Shown here: positions 1 to 9,660 of the stretch, piece after piece
Numbering within the stretch: position 1 is the stretch's first letter
Layout of the letters: each line of letters opens with the position of its first letter
IMG/VR virus record: IMGVR_UViG_3300006735_005664
Span: 1 to 59,936 of that record
From: a virus
Length of the DNA stretch: 59,936 bases
Direction: 5' to 3' (one strand)
Translations under genes and position numbers: made by a program
Notes under the pieces: model-generated
Told to the model about the DNA's origin: nothing
What the model saw: the letters and a program-made list of their open reading frames with translations, nothing else
The model's database searches: none

Positions 1-1
1 T

Positions 2-3000
2 AATGGAGATAATTATAGTAGGAAAGTTTTAGATATAAGCAGAAAAGATTTAGAGTATTTAAAATATAAAAAAAGATTTCTTAAGGATGCAAAATCAACT
101 CAAAATTTTAATCAGTTAGTTGATAATACTAATGGTAATTTTAGATTAGTTGAAACAACAAAACCAAACGGTAGAAAATCTTATAGTCTTCAGTATAGAA
201 GTACTCATGGATATAAAACTTTTTCTACAGGTAACGAGGATTCTGGACTTGCAAATTTAACACCAGAATATATTGATGATCTAAAAAGAAAAGGTTGGAA
301 AGGTATATCTCAATACAGCAGTTGGTATGATTTAACACCTGAAGAAAGAAAACAATATGGACGTGAAGAATGGATTAACACACCTTTTCAAACAGATTTA
401 CGTATAGATAAAGATGGTAATACATGGAGTGGATGGGACTCTTATGGAAACATTAGTAAATCAAAATCTCCTTTACACTACACACTTAGAGATCAGGATT
501 TATATATGCTTCCAGAAACTATAAAACAGAAATATGATCTTCTTGGGAATGACCGTTTGCAAATGGATCCAGGAAATGGTGAAATATATTTAGTTAACAA
601 TAGGGGAAGTCTAAGATCTGTGATTAGTCAAAAAGATATGAAATGGTTTCAAAATCCTGGTAGATTAAAAAAAGCGCATGATGATCCTAAATTTAATTTT
701 AAAGAAGATAATGTTCTTGATTATTTAAATAATTATGATTTTAAATATTGGACAGATACTCAACCCATAGAATCAGAAGCTCAGAATATTAAAATAGAAA
801 AACAACAACCTACACAATCTGTTGTTACTGATTCTGATAAAAATCTTAATGATGATGTATCAATAGAAACAAATATGCCTGAAGTAGTTCTTACTCCTCA
901 AATGGAAGAAGCAAGAAATAAAAAATCTGAACCAAAAGAATTTGCAAATGTTAGGGGATCTACTAAGTATGTAAATAAATCTGCGGATGCTATATTAGAC
1001 TCAATTAATAAAAATGATTATAGTGAACAAAATCTAAATAGAGATTTAGATATGTTTAAAAAATATTATGGAGAAGACAATCTTGCACTATTAAAAGATA
1101 GAATGTCAGAAATTCCAAAAGCACAAAGAGGTTCTGAAATAAGAAATATAGAAGAAAAAGATAAAAAAGAACCAGGATGGCTTGCAAAACGTTTAAGAGA
1201 ATCTGTAACTCCTATTGGTTATAATTTAACTCACGCCACTAAAGAAGTTATAGCAGGAAAAAAATTACCATTTGAATGGGATGGTAAATCTCAAACATGG
1301 GAAACATTTGGAGAAAATCTTGGAATGAGTCCTGAGATGTCTGAAAATATAAAAAATACTTCACAAGATTTATGGGATCAATATTTAGGTTTTAAACCTG
1401 AAAATGAAACAATAAAACAATCATCATTTATTCCTTCTAAAGGAAGTGGTACTGGAAAATATTATTCTTTTAACAATACAGAAAATATATGGAATGATGC
1501 TGTAAAAAACTATGGATCTAGTTTATTTGGGGCATATAAACCAGGAGATGAAAATAATGTTGTATGGGTAGAAGACTCTAGTGCTGGAGGGTTTGGTTTA
1601 AAAAATTATAAATTAGAAAAAGGATTTGATAAGGAACGTAATCTTCCTTATATATCTTATTATGATGAATTTGATTTTGATATTCCTGTTGCAGGATTTG
1701 CTAAAATAAAAGGTGAAAAAATAGCTGGAGATCCTTTTGAACTATATGGTAGACTTTATTATGATGAAAAACCTGATCTAGATGGAAATATAATTCCAAT
1801 AAATGAAGACGATATAAATGACTACCATACAGATCGTGAAGCTTTAAAGGCTGGTATAATTTATGTAGAAAGCAATGATGGAAAATATATGAGTAATGCT
1901 GAATCTACTTCCACAGGTTTATATGGTCAATTATTTTCAGAAGTAGAAGATAATGAAAAGTATGATGGTAATAGAGATGACTTTAAAGTGGATGTAAAAG
2001 CACAAGATAATATCTTTAATGAAAGATATAATGGTACTTTATTTAAAAATCAAAAAGGATTACAAGAATCAGCAGATGATTTATATACAGAATATAAAAA
2101 TCAAATACCAGAATTTCCGTATGATAAAACAGAAGTTGCGGCATTAATTAATTTTTTAGGTAGACAAGGCACTAGAGAATTTTTATCAAAAGTTGTTAGA
2201 GATGGTAAAGATATAGAAGAAGTATTTCCTAATTTATATTCAGAAGATGCAGATCAAAATAATAAAACACCTAATGAATATATAGAGCAATTTAGAGATG
2301 GTGTTAAAAAATATAAAAAATATGCTACATTTGAAGATTATGTTCTTAAGGTCTTACCTCAAAATATATCAGAACAATTATTAATTGATTATGATGAAGA
2401 AGAAATAGAAAATAAAGAGTTTTCAAAAGGAGGAGAAATGAAAGGTAAATTCTATAGGAAGTGGGATACCTTAATGCATCAACTGGATAAGTATGAAAAT
2501 GGTGGAAAAGTATCTGGCGTTGTTAAAGATGAATTAATGCTTTATGATTTAATAGACAAACCAAAAAGAAAATTTAGCACAGGTGGACCTGTAACTGATG
2601 GTTCTGATTGGAAAGGTGTTCCTCAATCTCAAATGACTGATATTCAATATGAACGAATGTTAGAAGATATGAAAAAAGGAAAAGGAAAAAAAGAAAAAGA
2701 AGAAGAACCAGTTATTATACCACCAGATGTAGATAAATATGAACCAGAAAATATAAAAGAAGAAGAGGAAAAAATAGTTATTAATAAGAAAGAAACTAAA
2801 CCTAAACCTAAAGTAAATAAAATAAATGTTAGTAATGATTATGATAATCTTTCATTTGGTCCAGCATTTGATAAGTTTAGATCTGAATTAGGTCCAAACC
2901 GTATATTTACTTGGAGAGGAAATAAATATCAAACTAATAAACATGGAGAACCTTGGAATCCTTCTGAAGCAGAACTTGAAATAAATAATTTAAATAACAA

Positions 3001-5386
3001 AACAACACACACTAATATTCAAACAGAAAAAAAATTAGTTAATTCTATACATACTAATAAGGTATCTCCTGATTTAGAGACTGCTACAAACACATGGAAA
3101 AATATAAAAAATGTAAAGAGTAATAATGATGATGTTAATAAATTACAAAATATTGATAAAATTCATTATTACCATAATCAAGATCTTCCGGAAAATGAAC
3201 TATATGAAACTATTGAGTATACAGTTAAAGATGGAGATGATTTAAATTATATTGCAAAAGATAACTTAATTAGTATGGGTAAACTCATGCAAGATAATAA
3301 TTTAAATAGTAATACTATTCAATCTGGTCAAACTTTAACTATAAGAAAACCTAAATTAAAACCTTATATAGTTATAGATAAAAAGGCTGGTAAAACTTAT
3401 GTTTATTATCCAGGAGATTCTCAACCTTATGATTCTTACAATACTTTACTTGGTAAAAATACTGGAGATGAGCAAACTGTTACTAAAGCTATAGATCAAA
3501 ATAATGATGGTGTAATTAATGATAAAGATAAAGTTAATGGTAAATTTATATTTGATCCTGGATCTGGTAATAGAAAAACAGGAGCTGGTATTTTTACTAT
3601 ATCAAAGGTAAATTCTGATTCTCAATTTTGGGATGAATCTGGACAAAACCGTCCTACACCTTCTTTTAATCTTACAAATGATAATCAACCAGATGGTCAA
3701 GAAATAGGAACTACTATACATGGTATAAAAACTGATAATGAAGCAGGACAAAAAAGAAAAGATGCTTTATATAGTTCAACTTCAGGTGATAATAGAACAA
3801 CCTATGGGTGTGCTAATTTAGGTTGTAGTGACTTAATTGATATGTCTAATATTGTAGAACCTGGAACTAAAGTTTATATTCTTCCTGATAATCCTAAAAA
3901 TTATTTTAATTATCAAGATGGTCAAATTGTATTTAAAGCAAATGAAGAAGCTCCAAAAAATAAAAAAGGTCAATTTATAAATCCAGAGACAGGAGAAGTA
4001 TCAAATGTAGGATGGTATCAAGATGAAAGAGGTACATGGCAAAAAGGTCAAGGAATCAATAGAACTAAAAATACAATTAATTATAATCCTATACGTATAT
4101 CTGTAGATAAAAATAAAATACAAGAAACTGGTATAGATTATAATTCTACTCCACATCAAGAAAATATTGAATTTAATAAAACTACTAAACCTTATTTAAA
4201 TTCTTTAGTAGAAAATAAATCAAAGATTTTAAAAGCTCTTTCATCTGAAGGAATTAATAGTGGTATTTCTAGTGATACGTATGACAGAATAGTACAATTA
4301 TCTTTTGGTATTTATGGAGTAGAAAGTGGAATGGGTAATGAAAATACTGAAGCAATGAATATTGCTTTAAGTCTTGGTAAAACTTTCAACTTAACCGAAA
4401 CTAATCCAGATGTTCAAAGAAAATATGATGGTTATGGTTTTTGGGGTATGGACAATATAGGAAAAATGAAACTTAATGCACAAGATATAGATGATAGTGT
4501 AGGATGGACACAAATTAGATGGGGTAAAATAAGACCAAAAGGAACAAGATATAAAGACAGCAATGGTGAGTGGCAAGTTGCAAAAAAAGATATGGGTACT
4601 CAAGCACTAACTCCTAAAGAAATGAAACTCTTAAATAAACTAGGTATTAAAGATCAACATGATTTAATGGATCCTAAAAAAGCAGCAATAGCTACTCAAG
4701 CTCTTTTAAGTATGAGATATAATACTAGATTATCACATTTAACAGAAGATGAAAAAAATAGTGATATGATATATGATGAACTTGCTGGAACTTGGAATAC
4801 AAATAAAAGTTATTCAAAAAGAGTTTCAAATTATTTTGAATTTATAGATGTATATACAGCTAATATGGATGATATTGAAGAATCAGATATAAAAGAAAAG
4901 GCTCCATCAAATATTCCATTTATTCAAGGAGCAGAAGGAGAACCTACTATTCAAACTGAACCTGACATTATTTATCTTGATATATTAGGAAATGAAGTTT
5001 CTGCTGATAGTGTAAAAGCAATATTTTCTAAAAATCTTACTGATGGAAAAATTAGAAAACATACACCTACCCCTGGTGTTAAAACTGAAGGAAATTATAA
5101 AAGTGAAGAAAAAGAAACACCTCTTCCACCCCCACAATTTGGTTTATCTAACATAGGTCCTAGAATTGCAACTTGGGTTTATGATTCAGTGGTGAAGAAA
5201 GTAGATGGAGGACAGATAGATTCAGATACACAAAAACAAATATATACAGATTATATAAATGGAAATTTTGACAATACAAATCAAGAAGTTAAAGTTAAAA
5301 AGTTAATTGATAAAATGAATAGAGTTTATTATAATACATCTAAAGCTGCAGGAGGACATGTTTATGATTATATTAGAAAATTATAA
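2..5386 (+). CDS. Giant virion-associated cell-wall-active protein, 5' partial
   Basis: The reading frame is open from base 2 with no stop, so the ATG at 506 is probably internal and the gene starts before the window; about 1,794 residues are visible. Numbering from base 2, residues 1073-1117 form a LysM peptidoglycan-binding domain (YTVKDGDDLNYIA ... SGQTLTI). Residues about 1121-1297 resemble a YkuD L,D-transpeptidase, with His1240 in TTIHGI and Cys1270 in TTYGCAN, where the usual Ser is Thr and the usual Arg is Asn. Residues about 1417-1617 look like a lysozyme or transglycosylase fold, with a catalytic-type Glu in GVESGMG near 1440 and a conserved GWTQIRWG segment. An EF-hand-like loop (DQNNDGVINDKD) lies inside the transpeptidase region. 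Low-complexity KE-rich linkers and several short x-GG-x motifs divide the domains. The probable role is local wall opening during entry, as a virion cargo or tail component. Domain calls are by motif only. Confidence 0.8.
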   Translation, partial: NGDNYSRKVLDISRKDLEYLKYKKRFLKDAKSTQNFNQLVDNTNGNFRLVETTKPNGRKSYSLQYRSTHGYKTFSTGNEDSGLANLTPEYIDDLKRKGWKGISQYSSWYDLTPEERKQYGREEWINTPFQTDLRIDKDGNTWSGWDSYGNISKSKSPLHYTLRDQDLYMLPETIKQKYDLLGNDRLQMDPGNGEIYLVNNRGSLRSVISQKDMKWFQNPGRLKKAHDDPKFNFKEDNVLDYLNNYDFKYWTDTQPIESEAQNIKIEKQQPTQSVVTDSDKNLNDDVSIETNMPEVVLTPQMEEARNKKSEPKEFANVRGSTKYVNKSADAILDSINKNDYSEQNLNRDLDMFKKYYGEDNLALLKDRMSEIPKAQRGSEIRNIEEKDKKEPGWLAKRLRESVTPIGYNLTHATKEVIAGKKLPFEWDGKSQTWETFGENLGMSPEMSENIKNTSQDLWDQYLGFKPENETIKQSSFIPSKGSGTGKYYSFNNTENIWNDAVKNYGSSLFGAYKPGDENNVVWVEDSSAGGFGLKNYKLEKGFDKERNLPYISYYDEFDFDIPVAGFAKIKGEKIAGDPFELYGRLYYDEKPDLDGNIIPINEDDINDYHTDREALKAGIIYVESNDGKYMSNAESTSTGLYGQLFSEVEDNEKYDGNRDDFKVDVKAQDNIFNERYNGTLFKNQKGLQESADDLYTEYKNQIPEFPYDKTEVAALINFLGRQGTREFLSKVVRDGKDIEEVFPNLYSEDADQNNKTPNEYIEQFRDGVKKYKKYATFEDYVLKVLPQNISEQLLIDYDEEEIENKEFSKGGEMKGKFYRKWDTLMHQLDKYENGGKVSGVVKDELMLYDLIDKPKRKFSTGGPVTDGSDWKGVPQSQMTDIQYERMLEDMKKGKGKKEKEEEPVIIPPDVDKYEPENIKEEEEKIVINKKETKPKPKVNKINVSNDYDNLSFGPAFDKFRSELGPNRIFTWRGNKYQTNKHGEPWNPSEAELEINNLNNKTTHTNIQTEKKLVNSIHTNKVSPDLETATNTWKNIKNVKSNNDDVNKLQNIDKIHYYHNQDLPENELYETIEYTVKDGDDLNYIAKDNLISMGKLMQDNNLNSNTIQSGQTLTIRKPKLKPYIVIDKKAGKTYVYYPGDSQPYDSYNTLLGKNTGDEQTVTKAIDQNNDGVINDKDKVNGKFIFDPGSGNRKTGAGIFTISKVNSDSQFWDESGQNRPTPSFNLTNDNQPDGQEIGTTIHGIKTDNEAGQKRKDALYSSTSGDNRTTYGCANLGCSDLIDMSNIVEPGTKVYILPDNPKNYFNYQDGQIVFKANEEAPKNKKGQFINPETGEVSNVGWYQDERGTWQKGQGINRTKNTINYNPIRISVDKNKIQETGIDYNSTPHQENIEFNKTTKPYLNSLVENKSKILKALSSEGINSGISSDTYDRIVQLSFGIYGVESGMGNENTEAMNIALSLGKTFNLTETNPDVQRKYDGYGFWGMDNIGKMKLNAQDIDDSVGWTQIRWGKIRPKGTRYKDSNGEWQVAKKDMGTQALTPKEMKLLNKLGIKDQHDLMDPKKAAIATQALLSMRYNTRLSHLTEDEKNSDMIYDELAGTWNTNKSYSKRVSNYFEFIDVYTANMDDIEESDIKEKAPSNIPFIQGAEGEPTIQTEPDIIYLDILGNEVSADSVKAIFSKNLTDGKIRKHTPTPGVKTEGNYKSEEKETPLPPPQFGLSNIGPRIATWVYDSVVKKVDGGQIDSDTQKQIYTDYINGNFDNTNQEVKVKKLIDKMNRVYYNTSKAAGGHVYDYIRKL

Positions 5387-5406
5387 ATTAGATTATCTCC
5401 TTATTA

Positions 5407-5420
5407 TTTAGTATATTATT
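5407..5420 (+). promoter_or_regulatory. Possible promoter-like motif (TTTAGTATATT)
   Basis: A TTT-x-GTATATT element lies 30 bases upstream of the ATG at 5441, in the only noncoding gap after the wall-active protein. Similar elements precede the genes at 39411 and 48370. It may be a phage promoter, but the surroundings are very AT-rich and chance occurrence is possible. Confidence 0.22.
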
Positions 5421-5440
5421 ATATATAGTGTATTTTTTAT

Positions 5441-8400
5441 ATGAGTAAAAAAAGTAAAAATATAAATTGTCCAACAGCATGTGAATCTCCTGATTTACAA
5501 GCTGCTAATGAGAATGCTGCTGTAGAAAATGCAAGCTATAGACAATCTGAAGGAAAAAATGGATGTGAAGGATGTGCTCTTTTTGATGTTTCTAACAGAA
5601 TGAAAAAATGTATTGATGATAATTCTGGTAATGTAGGATATTGTTGGTCAAATTATTTTAAATGCAAAGCAGGAATGACTTGTGATGCTTTTGAAGAAGG
5701 TGGTCCTTTAACTAGTGACAGTGCATCAGAAGAATTGCAAAATAGATTTAAAGAAGAAGCACTTAGTAATCAACCTATTCCAGTTACTGCTCAGGGAGCA
5801 GAATCTCAAACGACAGAACAAATGATGCAGAATCCACAAATACAACAGCAATCAATGCAAGGCCCACCTCCAGAAGGAATGATGCCTCCTCAAGCTATGA
5901 TACCTCAGCAAGGAATGCAACAACCTATGTTTCAAGAAGGTGGAGAAGAAGATAATCCTGTTACACCAGAACAAGAAGAGTTAATGTTGAACTACTGGGA
6001 ATCTCTTGATACTAATGAAGATGGTCAATATAATGAACAAGATAGTATATATTATAATCCTTACTATCATTCTGTTTATGATTTTCGTAGTGATGCTCCT
6101 AAAAACGAAGAAGGAGATTTTATAGATCAAAACATGTTTGATTATGATGAGGAAGGTAATCCTCAAATGTCACAAGAAATGTATGATAAATATGCTCATT
6201 ATATATTACCTAATTTAAATGAACAGGGTAACTATGCTAGTATTTTTGATGATTCTGATCAACTAATAATACCACAAAGAGATGCACAAGGTAATATATA
6301 TTTACCTGGATATGAAATGGCAGATGAAGTAATGACAGAAGACGTATATTCTGATGTTGAAAGAGAACTTCCACAAAAAATAATTGATCAAGTAGGAGAA
6401 GTAGCATTTGATGCTTGGTTAGTTGGACTAGGTAGTCAACAATTAGTTAATCCTACTTCAAAAGTAGTAAATAAGGTTAGCGAAAAAGTAATTAAAAATA
6501 AAGTAATAAAAGAAGGTACTAAACAAGGTGTTAAAAATCTTCTTAAACTAGGTACTAAAGGTGCAGGTGCAGTAGCATGGCCTCTTGAAATTGCGGATTT
6601 TGCATACCAAACTATTAAAGGAGAACCTGAAAACTATTGGTTGTGGAAAGATATTGCTAAACCAGCAGCAAATTGGGTATGGGACAAATGGGGAGATGCT
6701 CTTGATTGGGGTAATGAACAACTTAGAAAAGATAATCAATTCCGTGAAACTCAAGATAATTTAAATTCTAATAATCCAGAAAACAAAAAAGAGGGATTAA
6801 ATCAATTGTATCAAGGTTTTGGTGGTTACTCTATTCCTACAAGATATTGGCAACAAGGTGGTGAGCAATTACCATATGTAACTAGAGAATATGATAGTCT
6901 TGATGAATATCATACAGCTAAAAGTCAAAGAAAAGGAAATAGTCTTGGTGTATCACCATTAGCCGGTGTAGGAGATACAAATATAACAGATGTATTTGGC
7001 CCACTTCTTGATACAAATAAAAAAAGAAAAACACATACATTATATAATGAAAGTGATGAAACAATGTTTTATGATCCAACAAATCCTACTAGATTATATA
7101 ATGATGAAGAGTGGGAACAATATAATACTCAAAAAGGTTCAGATAACTTTGTTGCAGCATTAAATAAAAGGCATGAGCAAATGCCAGATAAATATCAAAA
7201 GGTTACAGGCTTTGATCCAGTAACAAAAGAAATAACATATGCAGGAGATAAATTAGAAGGTGACTTATTAAATGAAGGATGGCAAGATCAAGTTGAAAGT
7301 GGTAATTTTCCAGAATATCATGGTTGGACGCAAACAGAAGATTCTGTAATAAATGATGGAGTAATGACAGGGTTTGATAAAGGAACTAATATACTTGATG
7401 AAGATGAAACAGGACAATATACTTTTGGAGAAGGAGATGACAAAAGAACATTCAAAAAAACATCTTATCCTACAGAAGCTTATGGTGGAGATATAAGACA
7501 TTTCTTTCCTGAATTTGAATTAGGTTCTGAAACTCTTGACGCATATGGAATAACCAGAAGACCGCCTAATCCAAGTTCTCAAATGGATGTAAGAAAACCT
7601 ATCAGTCATTATCAAACAGGTGGTATTTATGATCATGAAATTAATCCATATACTACATATGATGAGAATGGTAATATAGTTGGTACTGATAATCCTTTTT
7701 TAACTGAAGAGTCAATGGAAACTAGAAATTATACTAAAGATGTATATGACCGTTCAGAAAATGAAGGAGGTACAGGATGGGGTTATGGTAATCCAGAAAG
7801 AGATCTTGACTATGTTCCACAATCAGCATGTCCTTGTGATGATGGAACAATGTCTATAGATTGTTGTAAAAAAGAACCAAAAGCTGAAGATCCATGTCCA
7901 CCATGTAATGGAATAGTTCCAGAAAGAGATGCTAATGGTGATTGTCCTCCTTGTGATCAAAATGATGATGGTCAACCGTGTCCTTGTCCAGATGGAACAG
8001 AATCTATTGATTGTTGTGATGAAACTGATCTTGGAAATAGAGATGATAGTGCACCAGGAGGAAGAGGTAATTTTGATGTTGGAGCAGCTGCTGTTGGTTT
8101 AATTGATACACTTAGACCAATAAATAGAATGTTTAGAGCTAAAAAAGAAAGGGATAGAGCAAATGATTTAAAGAGAAATCAATTAGCAGATAATCAATTT
8201 ACTGTTGCAGGTAATCAAGAATCAAAAGGAGATTATGATGTTAATACAGGACAACTAAAACAAAACAAAAGAGTTAGAAGTAGACAAGGTAAATACGGAG
8301 CCGAACTATCAAAATTTTTATTTGGTTCAGAGTATCAAGATGGAGGATCTTATAAAATACAAGATGAAATAGATGGTGGAGATATAGTAGATTTAGATGA

Positions 8401-8452
8401 AAAAACAATTAAACAACTAATAGCTGCAGGAGCAGATATAGAAATATTATAA
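5441..8452 (+). CDS. Cysteine-rich large virion protein of unknown function
   Basis: I do not recognise a family for the whole 1,003 residues. The N-terminus has eight cysteines (C10, C14, C42, C45, C57, C68, C75, C81), including CEGCALFD and GYC, a spacing that could bind a metal or an iron-sulfur cluster. A Q/M/P-rich linker follows (about 120-160), then an EF-hand-like loop DTNEDGQYNEQD near 190, an amphipathic Trp-rich region near 400, and a second cysteine-rich section near 790-865 with two related CPCDDGT-x-SIDCC and CPCPDGTESIDCC units. Aromatic-x-x-GG motifs recur (FEEGG, FQEGG, WQQGG, YQTGG, YQDGG). It stands in the giant late-gene block and its stop is two bases from the next ATG, so it is probably a virion protein co-expressed with its neighbours. 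Confidence 0.85.
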   Translation: MSKKSKNINCPTACESPDLQAANENAAVENASYRQSEGKNGCEGCALFDVSNRMKKCIDDNSGNVGYCWSNYFKCKAGMTCDAFEEGGPLTSDSASEELQNRFKEEALSNQPIPVTAQGAESQTTEQMMQNPQIQQQSMQGPPPEGMMPPQAMIPQQGMQQPMFQEGGEEDNPVTPEQEELMLNYWESLDTNEDGQYNEQDSIYYNPYYHSVYDFRSDAPKNEEGDFIDQNMFDYDEEGNPQMSQEMYDKYAHYILPNLNEQGNYASIFDDSDQLIIPQRDAQGNIYLPGYEMADEVMTEDVYSDVERELPQKIIDQVGEVAFDAWLVGLGSQQLVNPTSKVVNKVSEKVIKNKVIKEGTKQGVKNLLKLGTKGAGAVAWPLEIADFAYQTIKGEPENYWLWKDIAKPAANWVWDKWGDALDWGNEQLRKDNQFRETQDNLNSNNPENKKEGLNQLYQGFGGYSIPTRYWQQGGEQLPYVTREYDSLDEYHTAKSQRKGNSLGVSPLAGVGDTNITDVFGPLLDTNKKRKTHTLYNESDETMFYDPTNPTRLYNDEEWEQYNTQKGSDNFVAALNKRHEQMPDKYQKVTGFDPVTKEITYAGDKLEGDLLNEGWQDQVESGNFPEYHGWTQTEDSVINDGVMTGFDKGTNILDEDETGQYTFGEGDDKRTFKKTSYPTEAYGGDIRHFFPEFELGSETLDAYGITRRPPNPSSQMDVRKPISHYQTGGIYDHEINPYTTYDENGNIVGTDNPFLTEESMETRNYTKDVYDRSENEGGTGWGYGNPERDLDYVPQSACPCDDGTMSIDCCKKEPKAEDPCPPCNGIVPERDANGDCPPCDQNDDGQPCPCPDGTESIDCCDETDLGNRDDSAPGGRGNFDVGAAAVGLIDTLRPINRMFRAKKERDRANDLKRNQLADNQFTVAGNQESKGDYDVNTGQLKQNKRVRSRQGKYGAELSKFLFGSEYQDGGSYKIQDEIDGGDIVDLDEKTIKQLIAAGADIEIL

Positions 8453-8454
8453 TT

Positions 8455-9660
8455 ATGGGAAGAAAAGTAAGAATAAAAAGTTTACCTAAAGGTTACTCTA
8501 TTTCAGAAGGCAAAGTTATCATGCAAGAAGGAGGATCTAAAACAGGAGATCAAAGCAATTTTGGGCTAACTACTTTTCCTGAAGTTGCAAATCTTAATGG
8601 TGGTGATAATACTTCTTATTTTCCATCAGGAGGTTCTGTTAAAAAAACTTTACAACCTGTACCTAGAGATGAAGCAAATCTTGAAGCAGAAAAAGGAGAA
8701 ACTGCTTTAACTGATATGAATAATGATGGAGACTTTGAATTATATAATATAGGTGGTAAAAGACATCATTCAGGTGGAACTCCATTAAATTTACCTGATC
8801 AATCATTTATTTTTTCTGATACTTCAAAAATGAAACTTAATAAAGGTGAGTTAGCAGAAATAGGTATAGACTCTGAAAAGAAAATAACTCCTGCAAAAGT
8901 TTCAAAAAATTATGATCTTAATAAATTTATAGAAGTATTAGATGATCCTCATTCTGATAAAATTTCTGTTGATACTGCAGAATATATGTTAGATAAAAAT
9001 AAAAATAAACTTTCTCAATTAGCTTTTATACAGGAAGCAAAAAAAGGTTTTGAAGAAGGAGTACCTTTAGCAGCTCATCCCTATTTAAAGTCTCAAGGAA
9101 TTAATCCTGGAGAATATGCTGTAAAAATAAAACAAGTTAATATGGAAGAAGAACAAGCTAAACAAGGTTTAGAAACTCCTCCTACTAATAATGAAAGAAT
9201 GATGGTTCTTCAACAGTTTATACAGCAATCACAACCTAAACCTCAACGTATTCCAGAACTTGGAGAAGTTGTTGCACAAGAGTCAAATGAAATGACACAA
9301 CTACCTATGGCACAATTAGGAGGAGAAGGTATAAGAAATTTTGCTCAAAAAGAAATGGAAAAATTACAAGGATCTAATTTATCTAATCAAATGGGCTTTG
9401 TTAATCCTTTTAAACCAAAAGGTAAAGGTAGTGTATTTAATACTACAGATTTAGCAATAGGAGAAACTGAACAATTTCAAAAAGGAGGATCAAAAAAGAA
9501 AAGAACTGACTTACAAGAAAATTGGGGTAGTGATGAGTGGGTTGATTTTAAAGATAAGTTTTATGATTTATATGCACAAAGAACAAACAAAACACTAACA
9601 GATGAGGATAAAGAAAAATTAGATCAAATGTTCTATAAAGATATGGAAAAAAAAAATTAA
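8455..9660 (+). CDS. Virion protein, upstream half of a possible frameshift pair
   Basis: A 401-residue protein of unknown function. It starts with the basic MGRKVRIKSLPKGYS and contains GG motifs (MQEGGS, FPSGGS, FQKGGS) and a distinctive segment GGKRHHSGGTPLNLPDQSF followed by a short acidic EF-hand-like loop. The middle is Gln-rich and helical. The ORF ends in TAA directly after a run of ten A (9647-9656), and the ATG of the next gene overlaps the stop (TAATG at 9658-9662). The two genes may therefore be translationally coupled or expressed partly as a single -1 frameshift fusion of about 830 residues. The surrounding block indicates a virion role; no catalytic motif is visible. Confidence 0.82.
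   Translation: MGRKVRIKSLPKGYSISEGKVIMQEGGSKTGDQSNFGLTTFPEVANLNGGDNTSYFPSGGSVKKTLQPVPRDEANLEAEKGETALTDMNNDGDFELYNIGGKRHHSGGTPLNLPDQSFIFSDTSKMKLNKGELAEIGIDSEKKITPAKVSKNYDLNKFIEVLDDPHSDKISVDTAEYMLDKNKNKLSQLAFIQEAKKGFEEGVPLAAHPYLKSQGINPGEYAVKIKQVNMEEEQAKQGLETPPTNNERMMVLQQFIQQSQPKPQRIPELGEVVAQESNEMTQLPMAQLGGEGIRNFAQKEMEKLQGSNLSNQMGFVNPFKPKGKGSVFNTTDLAIGETEQFQKGGSKKKRTDLQENWGSDEWVDFKDKFYDLYAQRTNKTLTDEDKEKLDQMFYKDMEKKN
9647..9656 (+). other. A10 slippery run, candidate -1 frameshift site
   Basis: Ten consecutive A residues end the ORF that starts at 8455. In that frame the heptamer A-AAA-AAA (9648-9654) allows a -1 slip into the frame of the next gene, whose frame is open upstream across the run (GGA AAA AAA AAA TTA ATG). 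The fusion junction would read MEKKKLMHEN. A homopolymer sequencing error would look the same, and so would simple coupling through TAATG. Confidence 0.4.

Noticed and set aside
506-508. ATG at 506 as the true start of the first gene
   Set aside because: The frame is open to the window edge and the upstream 168 codons have the same composition as the rest of the gene, so the gene most likely starts outside the window.
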